DNA of 64,000 nt from Vulcanisaeta sp. JCM 16159 (GCF_001316265.1 NZ_BBDN01000005.1:62001-126000), one strand, 5' to 3'. Shown: positions 28,370 through 38,544, numbered from the stretch's first letter. Program-made: numbers and translations. The notes: generated from the sequence alone by a model not told the origin.

Positions 28370-29400
28370 GCAACGCTATAGAGAACCACATGCGGCATCT
28401 TCAGTTCATCGATGAACCACTTATTCCTAACCTCCATTATTAATTGCTTACCATCAATATAATTACTCAATAACTTAGTGATTATGTTACCAAGACCCTC
28501 ACCGAGGCAGAAATCGGCGTTTTCAATGAGTATTAATGACGGTTTCCTAGCCACCAATAACTGCGTGGTTAATGCCAGGATTGTCTTCATGTGGCATGGT
28601 AACTCATCACCAATGTGGACAAGGCCCCTCCTATCTATGTAAGAGAGCACCAGATCACCTCCGTACCAACCAGCCCTGAAATTCCTAAAGCCAAGCTCGC
28701 TAAAGATCTTCCTCAAAAACCTCACGTCCTGGTCCCTCCTTGGATCAGTAAATAATTGAGAGAGCACCTCAACGACGTGCTCGCCATGCTCGCCGATGAA
28801 GTCCGTGTATGAGGCATTAACATTTTTAACACGGCCCCTAAAGTCTATGTACGGGCCCATCCTATAAACACCCACTGAGGATAAGTACTCCCTAAGGACC
28901 TTAATGACCGTTAAGGCCGTGTCATAATCCTCAGAGGCGCTGCTCACGAGCTGCAGGGCCTGCCCCTTGGGCGTTAATCCATCTGGATTTAATAATACTG
29001 ATGCATCGGCAACCTCCACATCCAGTGGGTACTTAACCCTACTAACGCCATTTCTAAGTTCAACAACCATGACCTCCCTTTCACCAACCCTCACAGCGCT
29101 GACATAACCATCATCAAAACCAACACTAATTGATATATTATCCCCCGAATAACCAACCTCCTCAAGTTTCCTCTTAACTCTATCATCAAGCGATATTGTA
29201 ATCTCAACCCTAGCCTCACCAACCCTGGATAAATCCTCAAGAATTACCCTATCCCTGATCCCCCTGAAAACTCTCCATAATAACTCAATGATCATTGACT
29301 TGCCGGAACCAGGTGGACCGGTTATCACGGTTAAGGGCCCGGTCTCAATGTTGACATTTACTCCATTAAACCCCTTGATGTTCAACCTTGTTATTAACAC
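28366..29400 (-). CDS. AAA/SMC-like ATP-binding protein
   Basis: This intact 344-residue protein has an N-terminal P-loop (TVITGPPGSGKSMIIELL) immediately after a strand typical of AAA_15/AAA_21 and RecF/SMC-like ATPases. A long middle region of strands and helices follows, and a C-terminal LILIENADFCLGEGLG segment serves as Walker B and D-loop. It lacks the long coiled coil of SMC or Rad50. Such standalone ATPases often act in DNA repair, phage defence or as regulators. It is convergent with padR and divergent from the class V aminotransferase. Confidence 0.6.
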   Translation of the reverse strand: MLITRLNIKGFNGVNVNIETGPLTVITGPPGSGKSMIIELLWRVFRGIRDRVILEDLSRVGEARVEITISLDDRVKRKLEEVGYSGDNISISVGFDDGYVSAVRVGEREVMVVELRNGVSRVKYPLDVEVADASVLLNPDGLTPKGQALQLVSSASEDYDTALTVIKVLREYLSSVGVYRMGPYIDFRGRVKNVNASYTDFIGEHGEHVVEVLSQLFTDPRRDQDVRFLRKIFSELGFRNFRAGWYGGDLVLSYIDRRGLVHIGDELPCHMKTILALTTQLLVARKPSLILIENADFCLGEGLGNIITKLLSNYIDGKQLIMEVRNKWFIDELKMPHVVLYSVA

Positions 29401-29510
29401 ATCATTATGTTAAAGAACCATTTATTAAAGTTGAGGTTCATGTATTGTGTATATCATGGATATATGGAATATATTAGAATACAGTGTAGTTTATATATTT
29501 AATAAATAAA

Positions 29511-29519
29511 GCTTAAATA
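29511..29519 (+). promoter_or_regulatory. TATA box for the class V aminotransferase
   Basis: GCTTAAATA lies 23-31 bases before the GTG at 29542, so the transcript is probably leaderless. Confidence 0.5.
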
Positions 29520-29541
29520 GTAATTCAATAATTACGATTGC

Positions 29542-30735
29542 GTGAACCTGGACCTAGCGCCGGACCCCCTTCTCGTGGTCCCTGGACCATCACAAATACC
29601 ACCTAGGGTGATGAGAGCCTTAATGAGGGTTGTTGACCATAGGTCTCCTCACTTCCATAGGTTATATAGGGACGTGGTTGAGGGCTTAAGGTACGTCTTT
29701 CGAACAAACGGTGATGTATTCCCAATAACCGCGAGTGGTACCGGCGCCGTTGAGACCATGGTCCTCAACTTCGTCAGGCCCAGGGATACCGTTCTCGTGC
29801 CAGTCTTCGGAAGCTTCAGTAGGAGGCTTGTTAATCACCTTAGGAGGGTTGGTGCTGAGGTTATTGAGGTTGATTATGGTTGGGATAGGGCGCCCACGTA
29901 TGATGACTTAAGGGCTCGGGTTGAGTCAATGGGTATCAAGCAGGTTGATGTATTCGCCACGGTCTATAACGACACAAGCCCAGGCATTGTGTTTAGGGAC
30001 CTGCCAAAGGTTGCTGGGTGGATTAAGTCCTACGGCGCCTTGGTACTTGTTGATAATGTGTCCGCCCTAGGCGGTGATTACTTTGAGGTGGATTCCTGGG
30101 GGATTGACGTTGCTGTATCTAGCAGCCAAAAATGCCTTGCTGCCCCGCCGGTCATGTCGTTCATTGCTGTAGCCTCTAACGAGGCCTATCGTAAGGCTGA
30201 TTCCGTGAATCATGCGAGTATTTACTTCGACATTAAGTTAATGAGGAAGTTTGGAGAGAAGTCTGAGACACCGTTCACGCCCTCCGTTAATTACCTATTC
30301 GCCATTAGGGAGGCCTTGGGCATAATTAGGGAGGTTGGCCTTGAGAACTGGATTAGGTGGCACGTAGAGAGGGGTAAAGCGATTGTGAACGCCCTTAATA
30401 AGATGGGTCTGGAACCCTTTATAAAGAATGACTACTACAGATCAACAACAGTACTCTCATTTAAGTACTCACAGGGTATTAGCCCTGATGAGTTCAGGAA
30501 AACAGTATATAGACTCGGTGTGTCGATATCGGATGCCATGGATGATGTGAAGGGTAAGGCCTTCAGGATTGGTAACATGGGTTACCTAACAAGAAGGGAT
30601 GTGCTTACCCTGGTTTCGTCCATAATGGCCGCATTATCGATCATGAATAGCACCGGCAGTATTAATAATATGGATGTTTTTAAGGAGATTTTGAATTACT
30701 GGGAGCCACAGCAATTCTCAATGGATGAGGGCTAA
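29542..30735 (+). CDS. Class V aminotransferase (serine/alanine-glyoxylate type)
   Basis: The N-terminus reads LLVVPGPSQIPPRVMRAL with HRSPHFH, as in alanine-glyoxylate and serine-pyruvate aminotransferases. ASGTGAVETMVLN, LVLVDNVSALGGDYF and the PLP-lysine motif SSSQKCLAAPP follow. At 397 residues and with an intact frame, it transfers amino groups between small amino acids and 2-oxo acids, probably serine or alanine with glyoxylate. The C-terminal end overlaps the convergent sdhD by 18 bases. The assignment to one substrate pair is not possible from sequence alone. Confidence 0.85.
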   Translation: MNLDLAPDPLLVVPGPSQIPPRVMRALMRVVDHRSPHFHRLYRDVVEGLRYVFRTNGDVFPITASGTGAVETMVLNFVRPRDTVLVPVFGSFSRRLVNHLRRVGAEVIEVDYGWDRAPTYDDLRARVESMGIKQVDVFATVYNDTSPGIVFRDLPKVAGWIKSYGALVLVDNVSALGGDYFEVDSWGIDVAVSSSQKCLAAPPVMSFIAVASNEAYRKADSVNHASIYFDIKLMRKFGEKSETPFTPSVNYLFAIREALGIIREVGLENWIRWHVERGKAIVNALNKMGLEPFIKNDYYRSTTVLSFKYSQGISPDEFRKTVYRLGVSISDAMDDVKGKAFRIGNMGYLTRRDVLTLVSSIMAALSIMNSTGSINNMDVFKEILNYWEPQQFSMDEG

Positions 30736-31083
30736 TATTGTGCCTGTTAGGGCTATCGTTCCAATCACGGCCACGGCAACCCCTATCACTATTAATACCG
30801 CGTCCACAGTTATCCTGGCGTACTTCCAGTGCCATAGCTCGAGCAGCAGTGTTCTGAGGCCTATGAGGCCATGCGTTAACGCGGCATAGAGGAGTATGTA
30901 TAGGACAGCTGCGTACGCAAAGTCCCAGGCCTGTATATGGCTTATTGCGGCTGAGTATGTTATTGATTGTTCATAACTCGGCCACCTGAAGGCTAGGTGT
31001 ATTCCAACAACCACAATAAGCACTATCCCAAGGAGGTATTGCCACTTTCTTAATGTGGATGCGCTCACCATGCCCATCACCAT
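30718..31083 (-). CDS. sdhD: Succinate dehydrogenase membrane anchor (SdhD-type)
   Basis: The 121-residue hydrophobic protein has three membrane helices and the THGLIGLRTLLLEL segment that matches succinate dehydrogenase D subunits, where the His helps bind heme b or the quinone. It overlaps the upstream anchor gene by seven bases. Together with the C subunit it forms the quinone-binding membrane part, which fits the menaquinone genes elsewhere in the window. Its last codons overlap the convergent aminotransferase gene. Confidence 0.8.
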   Translation of the reverse strand: MVMGMVSASTLRKWQYLLGIVLIVVVGIHLAFRWPSYEQSITYSAAISHIQAWDFAYAAVLYILLYAALTHGLIGLRTLLLELWHWKYARITVDAVLIVIGVAVAVIGTIALTGTILALIH

Positions 31084-31547
31084 ATGAAGGCCACTAGTGT
31101 TGCTAGTATGAGGAAGATGATGACTACAATAACGGCTATGTACTTAAGCCATGCCTGCCCAGTCTTTCTAACCGAAGGCACTGCCCTTGGGAATGTGTGT
31201 CTCTCGGGCCTTGGAAGGCCAACACCGAAGTACTGCGTTAGTATTAGCCTGAAGCCGTTGGCTCCGTGAACAGCCGCCAAAAGCGCTATTAGGTACTCAA
31301 TTACTGTACCGACATGCACATGCCCATATATCGCCGGCCCCTCTATGGTGCCTATTATTGCATTCCATGTTAGCTGCGATGGATGGCCAAGGCCGAGTGC
31401 CGTGGATATTACCAGGGTATGGCCTATCAGGTAAAGAATGAGGATTGCGCCACTGACCTTCTGGAAAATCAGTAACCACTCATCAAGGCCCTTAAACCAA
31501 AGGGACCACTTTGGTGGAACCCTCTTTACCTGTTTCTGCTGCGCCAT
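31077..31547 (-). CDS. sdhC: Succinate dehydrogenase cytochrome b subunit (SdhC-type)
   Basis: The 156-residue protein starts with a soluble N-terminal stretch ending in WLLIFQKVSGAILI, then has three to four membrane helices with histidines in GHTLV, HVHVGT and AVHGANGFR, the expected heme b and quinone-site positions. It ends with a last membrane helix. It is located between sdhB and sdhD, with an overlap to sdhD, forming one operon. The frame is intact. Confidence 0.85.
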   Translation of the reverse strand: MAQQKQVKRVPPKWSLWFKGLDEWLLIFQKVSGAILILYLIGHTLVISTALGLGHPSQLTWNAIIGTIEGPAIYGHVHVGTVIEYLIALLAAVHGANGFRLILTQYFGVGLPRPERHTFPRAVPSVRKTGQAWLKYIAVIVVIIFLILATLVAFIW

Positions 31548-31553
31548 TCACCA

Positions 31554-32364
31554 TCACCTATTACGCTTACCTGTTAATAACCACTTCTTCAAAAGGTTTA
31601 TCGCCAGGCTGGATCGACATCCTTGGGGCATACCTTACTGCAAGTGCCGCTGTAGTGGCATGACCACACGCCGTTCTCACTATCAACGACCTTAAGCCTA
31701 AGCACGGCCCCCTCATCCCTACTATCCGCACTCCACCTATATGCCTGGGCGAGGGCTTGTGGGCCAGGTAGTCCTTGTTCAGAAAAACCATTGGGCATGC
31801 CGAATAACAAAGACCGCATTTGATGCAGTATGCAAATTCCAGGTAATCACTTAGTTGTTCCTCCGTCTGTGGGTAATAGGTCTCCAGCTTCTCGAATTGC
31901 TCCGTCTCGTCCTTCCTAATCAACCAAGGCTTAACACTTCTATGCTTCTCAAAGAAGTTCGAGAAGTCCGCGGCCAAGTCCTTTATTGGTTCGAAATTAC
32001 TGAGTGGTTCTATTGTTACGACCTCAGTGCCTAGGTCGTAGGGCTTTGTCTCGCAGGCCAGCCTTGGCGTTCCATTAATTATCATGCCGCAGGAGCCGCA
32101 AATGCCCATCCTGCAACTATACCTGAAGGACAATGTGGCATCTTGGCTCCACTTAATCTTCAGTAGTCCATCAAGCACTGTTTCGTGATTTGTGAGCTCA
32201 ACCTTATACTCACGCCAGTAATACCTCCTCTTTTCTGGGTCATACCTCTTAACCCTAAATGTGTATGTACGCTTAATGGGTGAACCAAGTGGTGGTTTGG
32301 TTATGGTTATCTTTCCCGTAGCAACAGTCGTCTGTAATGCACTGCCAGTCTGTTGAGAAGACAC
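31554..32364 (-). CDS. sdhB: Succinate dehydrogenase iron-sulfur subunit (two frame changes)
   Basis: The [2Fe-2S] ligands are in CRMGICGSC and a later Cys (TPRLAC). The second cluster domain begins CIKCGLCYSACP. The frame breaks near 31775, where one G added to a GG pair gives YLGPQALAQAYRW. The shifted frame carries CHYSGTCSKVCPKDVDP, the remaining [3Fe-4S]/[4Fe-4S] ligands. A second break near 31605 leads to INLLKKWLL and a stop at 31554. The length then fits SdhB, about 270 residues. It heads the B-C-D gene order. No flavoprotein subunit SdhA lies in this window. Confidence 0.88.
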
Positions 32365-32504
32365 GCTTAACTATGAATAATAATGTCTTTATAAGTTCTT
32401 CCTTGGAAAAGAATAAAATGGAATAGTTAATTGCCACTTGGCGTTCTCGTGGCGTCTACAATCACGGTAAAACGCATAAATACTAGACCTTTGTATATTT
32501 CTTA

Positions 32505-33250
32505 ATGGTTGAGTATGAAGGTTTTATAACGGACATTATGATTAGGATAGCCGGCGACATAGTACTCTCAGAAAATCCTGGCAAGGGAATTAGAAAGTGG
32601 CGCGAATTCTTCGAGATGTCCCAGGCGGAGTTGGCGGCTAGGCTTGGCACATCGCCAAGCGTGATCAGTGATTATGAGTCTGGGCGTAGGAAGTCACCTG
32701 GTTCTCAATTCATTAGGAGGGTTGTTAAGGCGTTGGTAGATTACGAGCTTGAGAGAGGTGGTCAGAAGTTATACATCTTGAGTAGGCAACTTGGTGGCGA
32801 GAGGTTTTGGGAGGCGATTCTTGACATGAGGGATTTCGACATGCCAATCGAGATTAATGAGTTCGTTAAGGCGATAGGGGCCACGATCGCGGTAGGGCCT
32901 GAGGGTTATGTCGATATTCACGGGTACACGGTGGTCGACAGCCTAAAGCTTGTCCTTGACGTGCCATCCCACGAGTACCTAAAGCTTTATGGAAGTACCA
33001 CGCAGAGGGCTGCCGTGTTCACCAATGTTAAGTATGGTAGGTCCCCATTAATCGCCATAAAGTCTATGATGGCATTCACGAACTTGAGACCAGCGTGATT
33101 ATTATGCATGGCGTTGATAGACCTGACTACTTGGGTATTGAGATTGCCAGGAGGGAACGAATACCCCTGGCTATTGTTAATAATACGATTGATGAATTAC
33201 TAGCAGCCTTAAGGAATCTGGCCGAGCGACAGAGGATAGTCACTAGGTGA
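32505..33250 (+). CDS. Archaeal XRE-type transcriptional regulator, COG1709-like (one frame change)
   Basis: The helix-turn-helix spans residues about 33-58 (REFFEMSQAELAARLG followed by SPSVISDYESGRRKSPGS). It is followed by a long C-terminal domain (residues about 90-200) seen in archaeal COG1709-type regulators. The first frame stops at 33098. The adjacent frame continues IHELETSVIIMHGVDRPDY and NTIDELLAALRNLAE to the TGA at 33248-33250, so one base is missing near 33085. It overlaps the convergent kinase gene by eight bases. Its targets are unknown. Confidence 0.77.
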
Positions 33251-33788
33251 AATTACCTGCTTGCGTAATTAGTGAGGTTAGGATCTTGCGTACTTTTTCC
33301 CTTAGCTCATCGATTGATGAGTCATTAACTAGTATATAATCGGCCCTAGCTATTAAGTCGCCGAGTCCATACCTCAACTCCCTAAGGTCCCTCATTAGGA
33401 AGTCCTCAAGGGTCTTCGGGTCATCGGGCCTACCCCTCCTTAGCAACCTCTCGAACCTTAACCTCCAGGGTGCTACTACGTAGATTAATACCGCCTTAGT
33501 AGATAATACCTCCTCAATGGTTTCAACCTCCCTAATACTCCTAGCCCCATCAATAACAATGGCATTCAATGACTTTGGGATCTTATCAATAGTCTTATAG
33601 GCAATTATCCTGGTGCCATTTCTCAACCTAAGGATTACCGATGCCATGGATGAGGAGATACCGCTCTTCACAGCCTCCTCCCTAATTATATCGCCCATGG
33701 TTACCACGGGGAGACCCAGCTCCCTCGCCACGTCGGAAACTATTGTTTTCCCAGAGCCAGGTAAGCCGGTTATCACTATCACCAGCAC
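33243..33788 (-). CDS. UPF0200-family nucleotide kinase (dephospho-CoA kinase-like)
   Basis: The 181-residue protein has a P-loop ITGLPGSGKTIVSDVARELG and VVTMGDIIREEA. IDGARSIREVE and a lid-like LRFERLLRRGRPDDPKT region follow. This matches the archaeal UPF0200 family, related to dephospho-CoA and adenylate kinases, whose natural substrate is not settled. It is the last gene of a minus-strand cluster with trm1, a helix-turn-helix regulator, fibrillarin and nop5. The frame is intact. Confidence 0.75.
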   Translation of the reverse strand: MLVIVITGLPGSGKTIVSDVARELGLPVVTMGDIIREEAVKSGISSSMASVILRLRNGTRIIAYKTIDKIPKSLNAIVIDGARSIREVETIEEVLSTKAVLIYVVAPWRLRFERLLRRGRPDDPKTLEDFLMRDLRELRYGLGDLIARADYILVNDSSIDELREKVRKILTSLITQAGNFT

Positions 33789-33815
33789 ATATGACCAGAG
33801 CTACTAGGCTTATTT

Positions 33816-34975
33816 TTATTTACCCATAATAATCTCCCTGATCCTAAGCAGGTCAGCGTTTGTTCTAAATCCCTTAATGTGGAAGTGGGACCTCACGGCT
33901 TGGTAACCAAGTCCCCTTATCACATTTATGATGTCATTAATGGGCAGTTCACGCCCCAAGTCCTTGCCTACCTCTGTGGTGAGTGCATAGGGTATGTTAG
34001 GTCCGAGTGACTCATCGGTAATTAACATGCCAATTTCCTTAGCCCTACTACTGAAGTAATCCCTAATATTCCTCATGAAGTAATTTACTAGGAATTCAGC
34101 ATCCCATAAATTACCAATCCATAGCGGGCCCGCCAGTCTATACCTAGTAATACTAGGTATTGGGTATCCAGGTATAAAGCCCCTCCGTAATGTGCCTGAC
34201 CTGTAGTATGCATAACCGAGGTTCTTTAGTGTTTCTAGGGCGTAGGACCGGTCCTTAAGAATCAATGCGCAAACCCTGTAGTAATGGCCGTCGAGAAATG
34301 ATGCCAGTGGTTGTATCCCGTAATCCATTGATAAGGCGTACCGTGCAATTAACGATATTAATATTCTAATGCCCACCTCAAACCTATAGGGGAACTTCTG
34401 CGGTAATGCCCCATAACGCCTAACGCACTTAATTGGGTACTTACCCGATAAAACGCCCACGTCAGTCGCCGTTACGCATAGTAACCCCTGGTCCTTAATG
34501 GCCCTAAGGCTATTCTCTATGAATGGTTGCGGAGACCCGAAGGGTCAATATCAACTACGTCACAGCCACCCTCGCGGGCGGCCCTCAATAATAGGTTATT
34601 TGCATCGTCCCTGTGTACGTTAATTATATCGTTTAGGCCGTTCCTATCTATGTTTAACCTTATTAACTCATAGGCCTTTTCAGAAATATCGTTAGCTATG
34701 ACCCTAGAGATGCCATTGACCTCTCTAGCGTACCTAACAGCCCTAATCCCAGTCCCTGACAGCGGCTCGCAGATAGTAATGCCCACCTTACCCGTATAGC
34801 TTATGTAGCCATTAACTATGGCTATGGACAACGACCTATTAACCTCCATCCTGGGGTTATAAAACACGGGTGCATGGGCTGGCTCGGGTCTATTGCCAAC
34901 AATGTACTTTGACAAATCAGGTGCAATTATCGAGACCAAGCCCTCCCTAATCTCTATTCTTGGGTAACTACTCAT
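33816..34975 (-). CDS. trm1: tRNA (guanine26-N2)-dimethyltransferase Trm1 (one frame change)
   Basis: The N-terminus YPRIEIREGLVSIIAP leads to PVFYNPRMEVNRSLSIA and CEPLSGTGIRAVRYA, the SAM-binding part of Trm1. The frame breaks near 34535 at the catalytic DIDPFG motif: one added base changes DPSGLRN into DPFGSPQPFIEN. The second half then reads CVTATDVGVLSGKYP and YGALPQKFPYRFEVGIR. The enzyme makes m2,2G26 in tRNA. Start chosen at ATG 34975; a TTG at 34987 is also in frame. It lies in a cluster with other RNA-modification genes. Confidence 0.87.
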
Positions 34976-34987
34976 ATGTGTTCGCAA

Positions 34988-35835
34988 TTAACTCCTGGAT
35001 TCCAGGAACTCAACGTCACGCTTGTCAGACTCTATTACAGCTAACCCAACGCCAAGTACCTTAGCAACGCTAATAACCTCATTGCTTAACCTGTTCCTAT
35101 CCTCAACTAGGTACGACTCACTTGATGAGTGAGCCGCAACCTTTGTGTGGGCCTTCAATAGCGAGTATAGCCTAAATGATGATAGTAATTCCTTAATGCC
35201 TTCATCAACCATTTCCTCCCTCTCCCTAACCTCATTAACGACTTCCTCCTCCCTAGGTCTCAGGTCGACATCACTCAGTACATCCTCGTTGAATATGCTA
35301 ACGAGCATCCTAGCTGTCCTCTCCGAAGCCTCCATAAACTCCCTCTCATACTCATAAACAGTCCTCCTGGTAACACCAAGCATTTTCGCAAGGTCGCCAA
35401 GCTCATACCCCTATCTTCCCTCAACCTCCTAAGCAATTGCCCCTTCACACTAGCCCTCACAATACCCTTATCCTTCACAAACTTAATCCCCTCATTGTCC
35501 AAAATCCTCTTAAATGTCCTAATACCCACCGCGTAGATTCCATGTACCTTATACGCCACTCCATCAGCCATTTCCTCATCACCGTAATTAATACCCACGA
35601 TTATCGGTGTTGAGTTTGAAACTCTGGATAATACAATGAGGTCTATTATAGACTCTCTACTCATTCTATCCGCGTCCTCCTTAACCTTAATAATGAACTT
35701 GCCCTCCTCATGGTCCCTATAATTAGGTACCCTAATTATAGCGTCGTAGGATAGTGATGAATCACCAACAAGCAGCACCTTAGCTCTTCTACTTGCTGCC
35801 AAATTCAACATATGCGTTATGAGTTCATTGCTCAT
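34988..35835 (-). CDS. Archaeal HTH transcriptional regulator, COG1395-like (one frame change)
   Basis: The N-terminal domain (about 110 residues, starting MSNELITHMLNLAASRRAKVL at 35835) is the nuclease-like domain seen in COG1395 regulators. The helix-turn-helix lies around KGQLLRRLREDRGMSL and, after a frame break near 35400, LAKMLGVTRRTVYEYE. A helical C-terminal domain follows. A TATA-like ATTTAAATAA at 35861-35870 suits the ATG at 35835 better than the upstream starts. The break behaves as one missing base. It lies between fibrillarin and trm1 and may regulate this cluster. Confidence 0.77.
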
Positions 35836-35860
35836 TACCTTTATAATCATACGCACTATT

Positions 35861-35870
35861 TTATTTAAAT
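35861..35870 (-). promoter_or_regulatory. TATA-like box for the COG1395 regulator
   Basis: ATTTAAATAA, 26-35 bases before the ATG at 35835. Confidence 0.4.
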
Positions 35871-35895
35871 CCCTTTTTGCCAATATAATGAATAA

Positions 35896-36611
35896 TTACG
35901 ATGACTTCCTGCCTATAACCATGGCGTGGGCCGTGTCGTAAGGCTCCAGGTGAACCATGTCAAGTATTTCATAGCCCCTGTCCTTAAGCACATCAATTTC
36001 CCTCTTAAACGTCTCGCTTGGTTCCTTAGTAACGTCGATGCTCATGGCCTTTATTACCAGCATTACATAGCCGTGGCTCTTCACGTAGACATCGGCATTG
36101 TCAGCAAGTATCTTTGCCTGGAACGGCTGTGCAATGTCTATGTAGGCTATGTCAACCGCCTTAACAATGTGCACATACTGCTCCGGATACCTTGCATCAG
36201 CTAGTATTGGTATTACGTTCTTCCTGCCCTGGTCAACCAGCTTTTCCATGAACTCCCTGAAAACCCTCGGTGAGAACTCGACGGAGTAAATAATACCGTT
36301 ATTACCAACTATGTCGCTTATGTGGCTTACCGTAGTCCCACTGGCCGCGCTAGGTATAGTATTCGTGATCCCTCTCCTATTGGCATTACCTTAAGCCCAT
36401 TCATAATGGCCGCGGCGAGTTTGGACCTGTATGGGTTCCAAATCCTGTATTCCCTACCCTCCCACTGGATTAATTGTTCACCATAAACCCTCCTACCTGG
36501 CGTTAGATTAATTGTGGCGAGTCTCTCGGTACCATCCTCGAATGACACCCAGTAGATACCCTTGAATTTCTCATGTTCCTTAACACCAACAACCTGTATT
36601 AATGAAGACAT
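35896..36611 (-). CDS. flpA: Fibrillarin-like rRNA/tRNA 2'-O-methyltransferase (one frame change)
   Basis: The N-terminal domain includes [19 protein letters not shown] and [12 protein letters not shown]. The frame breaks near 36345 at ILYL, where the shifted frame gives [15 protein letters not shown], the SAM-binding motif of fibrillarin. [10 protein letters not shown] and [20 protein letters not shown] follow in the second part. It is the catalytic subunit of C/D box sRNPs and uses Nop5 and L7Ae with guide RNAs. It lies 44 bases downstream of nop5. The two guide RNA candidates in this window are plausible partners. Confidence 0.9.
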
Positions 36612-36655
36612 TGGGGGATGCGTATTTTTAAGGGATTATAAATCTTAATATCTCA

Positions 36656-37918
36656 CTATCTACGGCCTCTCTTTTCGTGGGATCTCCTCTCCTCAGCTCT
36701 CTTAACCGGTCCTTTCTTCTCGGGGGCCTTCCTGGCAGCCTTGGCCTCAGGCTTCCTTGCTGGTGGCTTGGCATATAGTGTCTTAACCTCCTGGATCCTC
36801 TTCATTAAGTCCTCCTTAAGCCTTGGTGCGATGAAGTTGCCCGTGAAGGCGTCAGCCTTAGCCGCTATTGCCAACTTCGCAGCCAATGCTCTGGCTATCT
36901 TACCGCGCTGCCACCTTGGGGCCCTAAATATCTCCGGGAATTGGAATATGACGCCGTGCTTCGGCGGCTTACCGCCAGTCCTCAAAGCCCTAAACAACGC
37001 CTTCTCCGCACCGAGTACCTGGATTGTGGATGCTGGTAATAATGCGAGCCTCATCAAGCCTCCCGCAAGCATTAAAAGCCTGGCGCCAAGTAATGGACCA
37101 ACCAACTCCCTGATATTCGGCGCAACCTCAACCATGGCCTCATCTATGTATTCAGACAACTTATTCCTCAGGTCTGATAATTGCACATAAATTCTTGCGT
37201 AGGTCCTTATGGGCTCTAGGTCCCAATCAGCCATCTCAGCACCGACGCTTTTACTCGCCGCCTCTGCAATTCTCTTGGCTCTATCCTGAGAAAGTCCCAG
37301 CTTTGTAAGGTTATCTAGCGTGAAATTGCTCCTATGCCCTAGCTCGGTGACCAATGTCATGTATTCCTTATGGTCCTTAACCAAGTCCTCAAGCTCTGGG
37401 AAGTGGAGGCCGTACCACTCCCTAACCCTCGAGCTTATTAGGTTGAGTATCTTGTCGAGATCGTCGACGGAACTAATCGCCTGGGCTATGAATAGGTCTC
37501 TCTTCTCCGCAACCTGCCTTAACTTATGCCTTGTCTGTACCGTCGTTATTTCATAAACCCTTGCCAAGTACTCGTCCTCAGTTAAGCCAAAGACCTCCTT
37601 GACATACCTACCAATGTTGTCTCTATAAATCATACCTGCCTTACTCGGCAACTCGGACCTAATTTCAACCCCAGCAACCATGTTTGCCAGATTCCTAGCC
37701 AACTCCCTATTCTCAATAATGATCTTCGTAATGCCCTTACCCCTAAGTTCATTTATTATCCTAATGACTTCATTAATTGGTTCGCCAGTCTCTAGTTTAT
37801 TCATCTTGTCGGCTATCTCATCCGTACTACCCTCATAGAGAACCTTGGCTATCACATCACCATTCTCATTCAGAGCCACCACACCGAGGACGTCCAGTAC
37901 CAGGTATGCCACGCTCAT
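36656..37918 (-). CDS. nop5: Nop5 (Nop56/58) C/D box sRNP core protein
   Basis: This intact 420-residue protein has an N-terminal fibrillarin-binding domain, a coiled coil, and a C-terminal Nop domain with LVGPLLGARLLMLAGGL and STIQVLGAEKALFRAL followed by PPKHGVIFQFP. It ends in a Lys/Arg-rich tail (KKGPVKRAEERR) typical of archaeal Nop5. It bridges L7Ae and fibrillarin on the guide RNA. It is the first gene of the minus-strand cluster nop5-flpA-HTH-trm1-kinase, with small gaps between all genes. Confidence 0.93.
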   Translation of the reverse strand: MSVAYLVLDVLGVVALNENGDVIAKVLYEGSTDEIADKMNKLETGEPINEVIRIINELRGKGITKIIIENRELARNLANMVAGVEIRSELPSKAGMIYRDNIGRYVKEVFGLTEDEYLARVYEITTVQTRHKLRQVAEKRDLFIAQAISSVDDLDKILNLISSRVREWYGLHFPELEDLVKDHKEYMTLVTELGHRSNFTLDNLTKLGLSQDRAKRIAEAASKSVGAEMADWDLEPIRTYARIYVQLSDLRNKLSEYIDEAMVEVAPNIRELVGPLLGARLLMLAGGLMRLALLPASTIQVLGAEKALFRALRTGGKPPKHGVIFQFPEIFRAPRWQRGKIARALAAKLAIAAKADAFTGNFIAPRLKEDLMKRIQEVKTLYAKPPARKPEAKAARKAPEKKGPVKRAEERRSHEKRGRR

Positions 37919-37956
37919 CAGTACTCACACTAATCACGAGATTGATTCACTATCTT

Positions 37957-38484
37957 TTAAGTTTTTATTTCATTCTTAGGATTTGACCTAACTATATATA
38001 GTATATTAATTGTAACGAACAACACACCGATGATGAATAATACGACGCCTAGATCCATCATTGTACTTAATATCACCGCATTACTTACCATATATTGAGA
38101 TATTGAGGTCACCAAAAGTGAAACATTAAGTGGCGTTGAGTTATCATTAAGTAGTACTAATGAGTAATTACCGTGTTCAAGTAGTGGAAACATTACTAGA
38201 TAAATACCTCCCTCCTGCTTATAGTTCAGTGGGGTTAGTACATGCCCAAATGAGTCAAATACGTAAATGGGTAATGGGTATGAATCATTAAGCATGACCA
38301 CTATATACGCGGGGCTTTTTATGTAGATTGACATTAGGTACTTCGAATTAACGTCCATACTTACCGTGGTATTGTTTACCGTATTAATCATCACGTTATA
38401 TACTCTGGGCAAGAATGAATTGGATATTAATAGTATTGCTACTCCAATTATCATTAGCGAAATGCCCACTCTTATTAAATTCAC
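37957..38484 (-). CDS. Membrane-anchored exported protein, unknown function
   Basis: The 175-residue protein has one N-terminal membrane helix (ISLMIIGVAILLISNSFL), an external domain of about 110 residues with several N-x-S/T sites, and a C-terminal helix (MMDLGVVLFIIGVLFVTINI). The design is the same as in the protein at 23447-23925, although I see no clear sequence similarity. I recognise no family. It lies upstream of nop5, on the same strand, 38 bases away. Confidence 0.5.
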   Translation of the reverse strand: MNLIRVGISLMIIGVAILLISNSFLPRVYNVMINTVNNTTVSMDVNSKYLMSIYIKSPAYIVVMLNDSYPLPIYVFDSFGHVLTPLNYKQEGGIYLVMFPLLEHGNYSLVLLNDNSTPLNVSLLVTSISQYMVSNAVILSTMMDLGVVLFIIGVLFVTINILYIVRSNPKNEIKT

Positions 38485-38544
38485 AGGTATAAAATGAACG
38501 AGATCCCTTAAAAACTTAATTTAAGTAGTTCTCTGCGCAATGCT

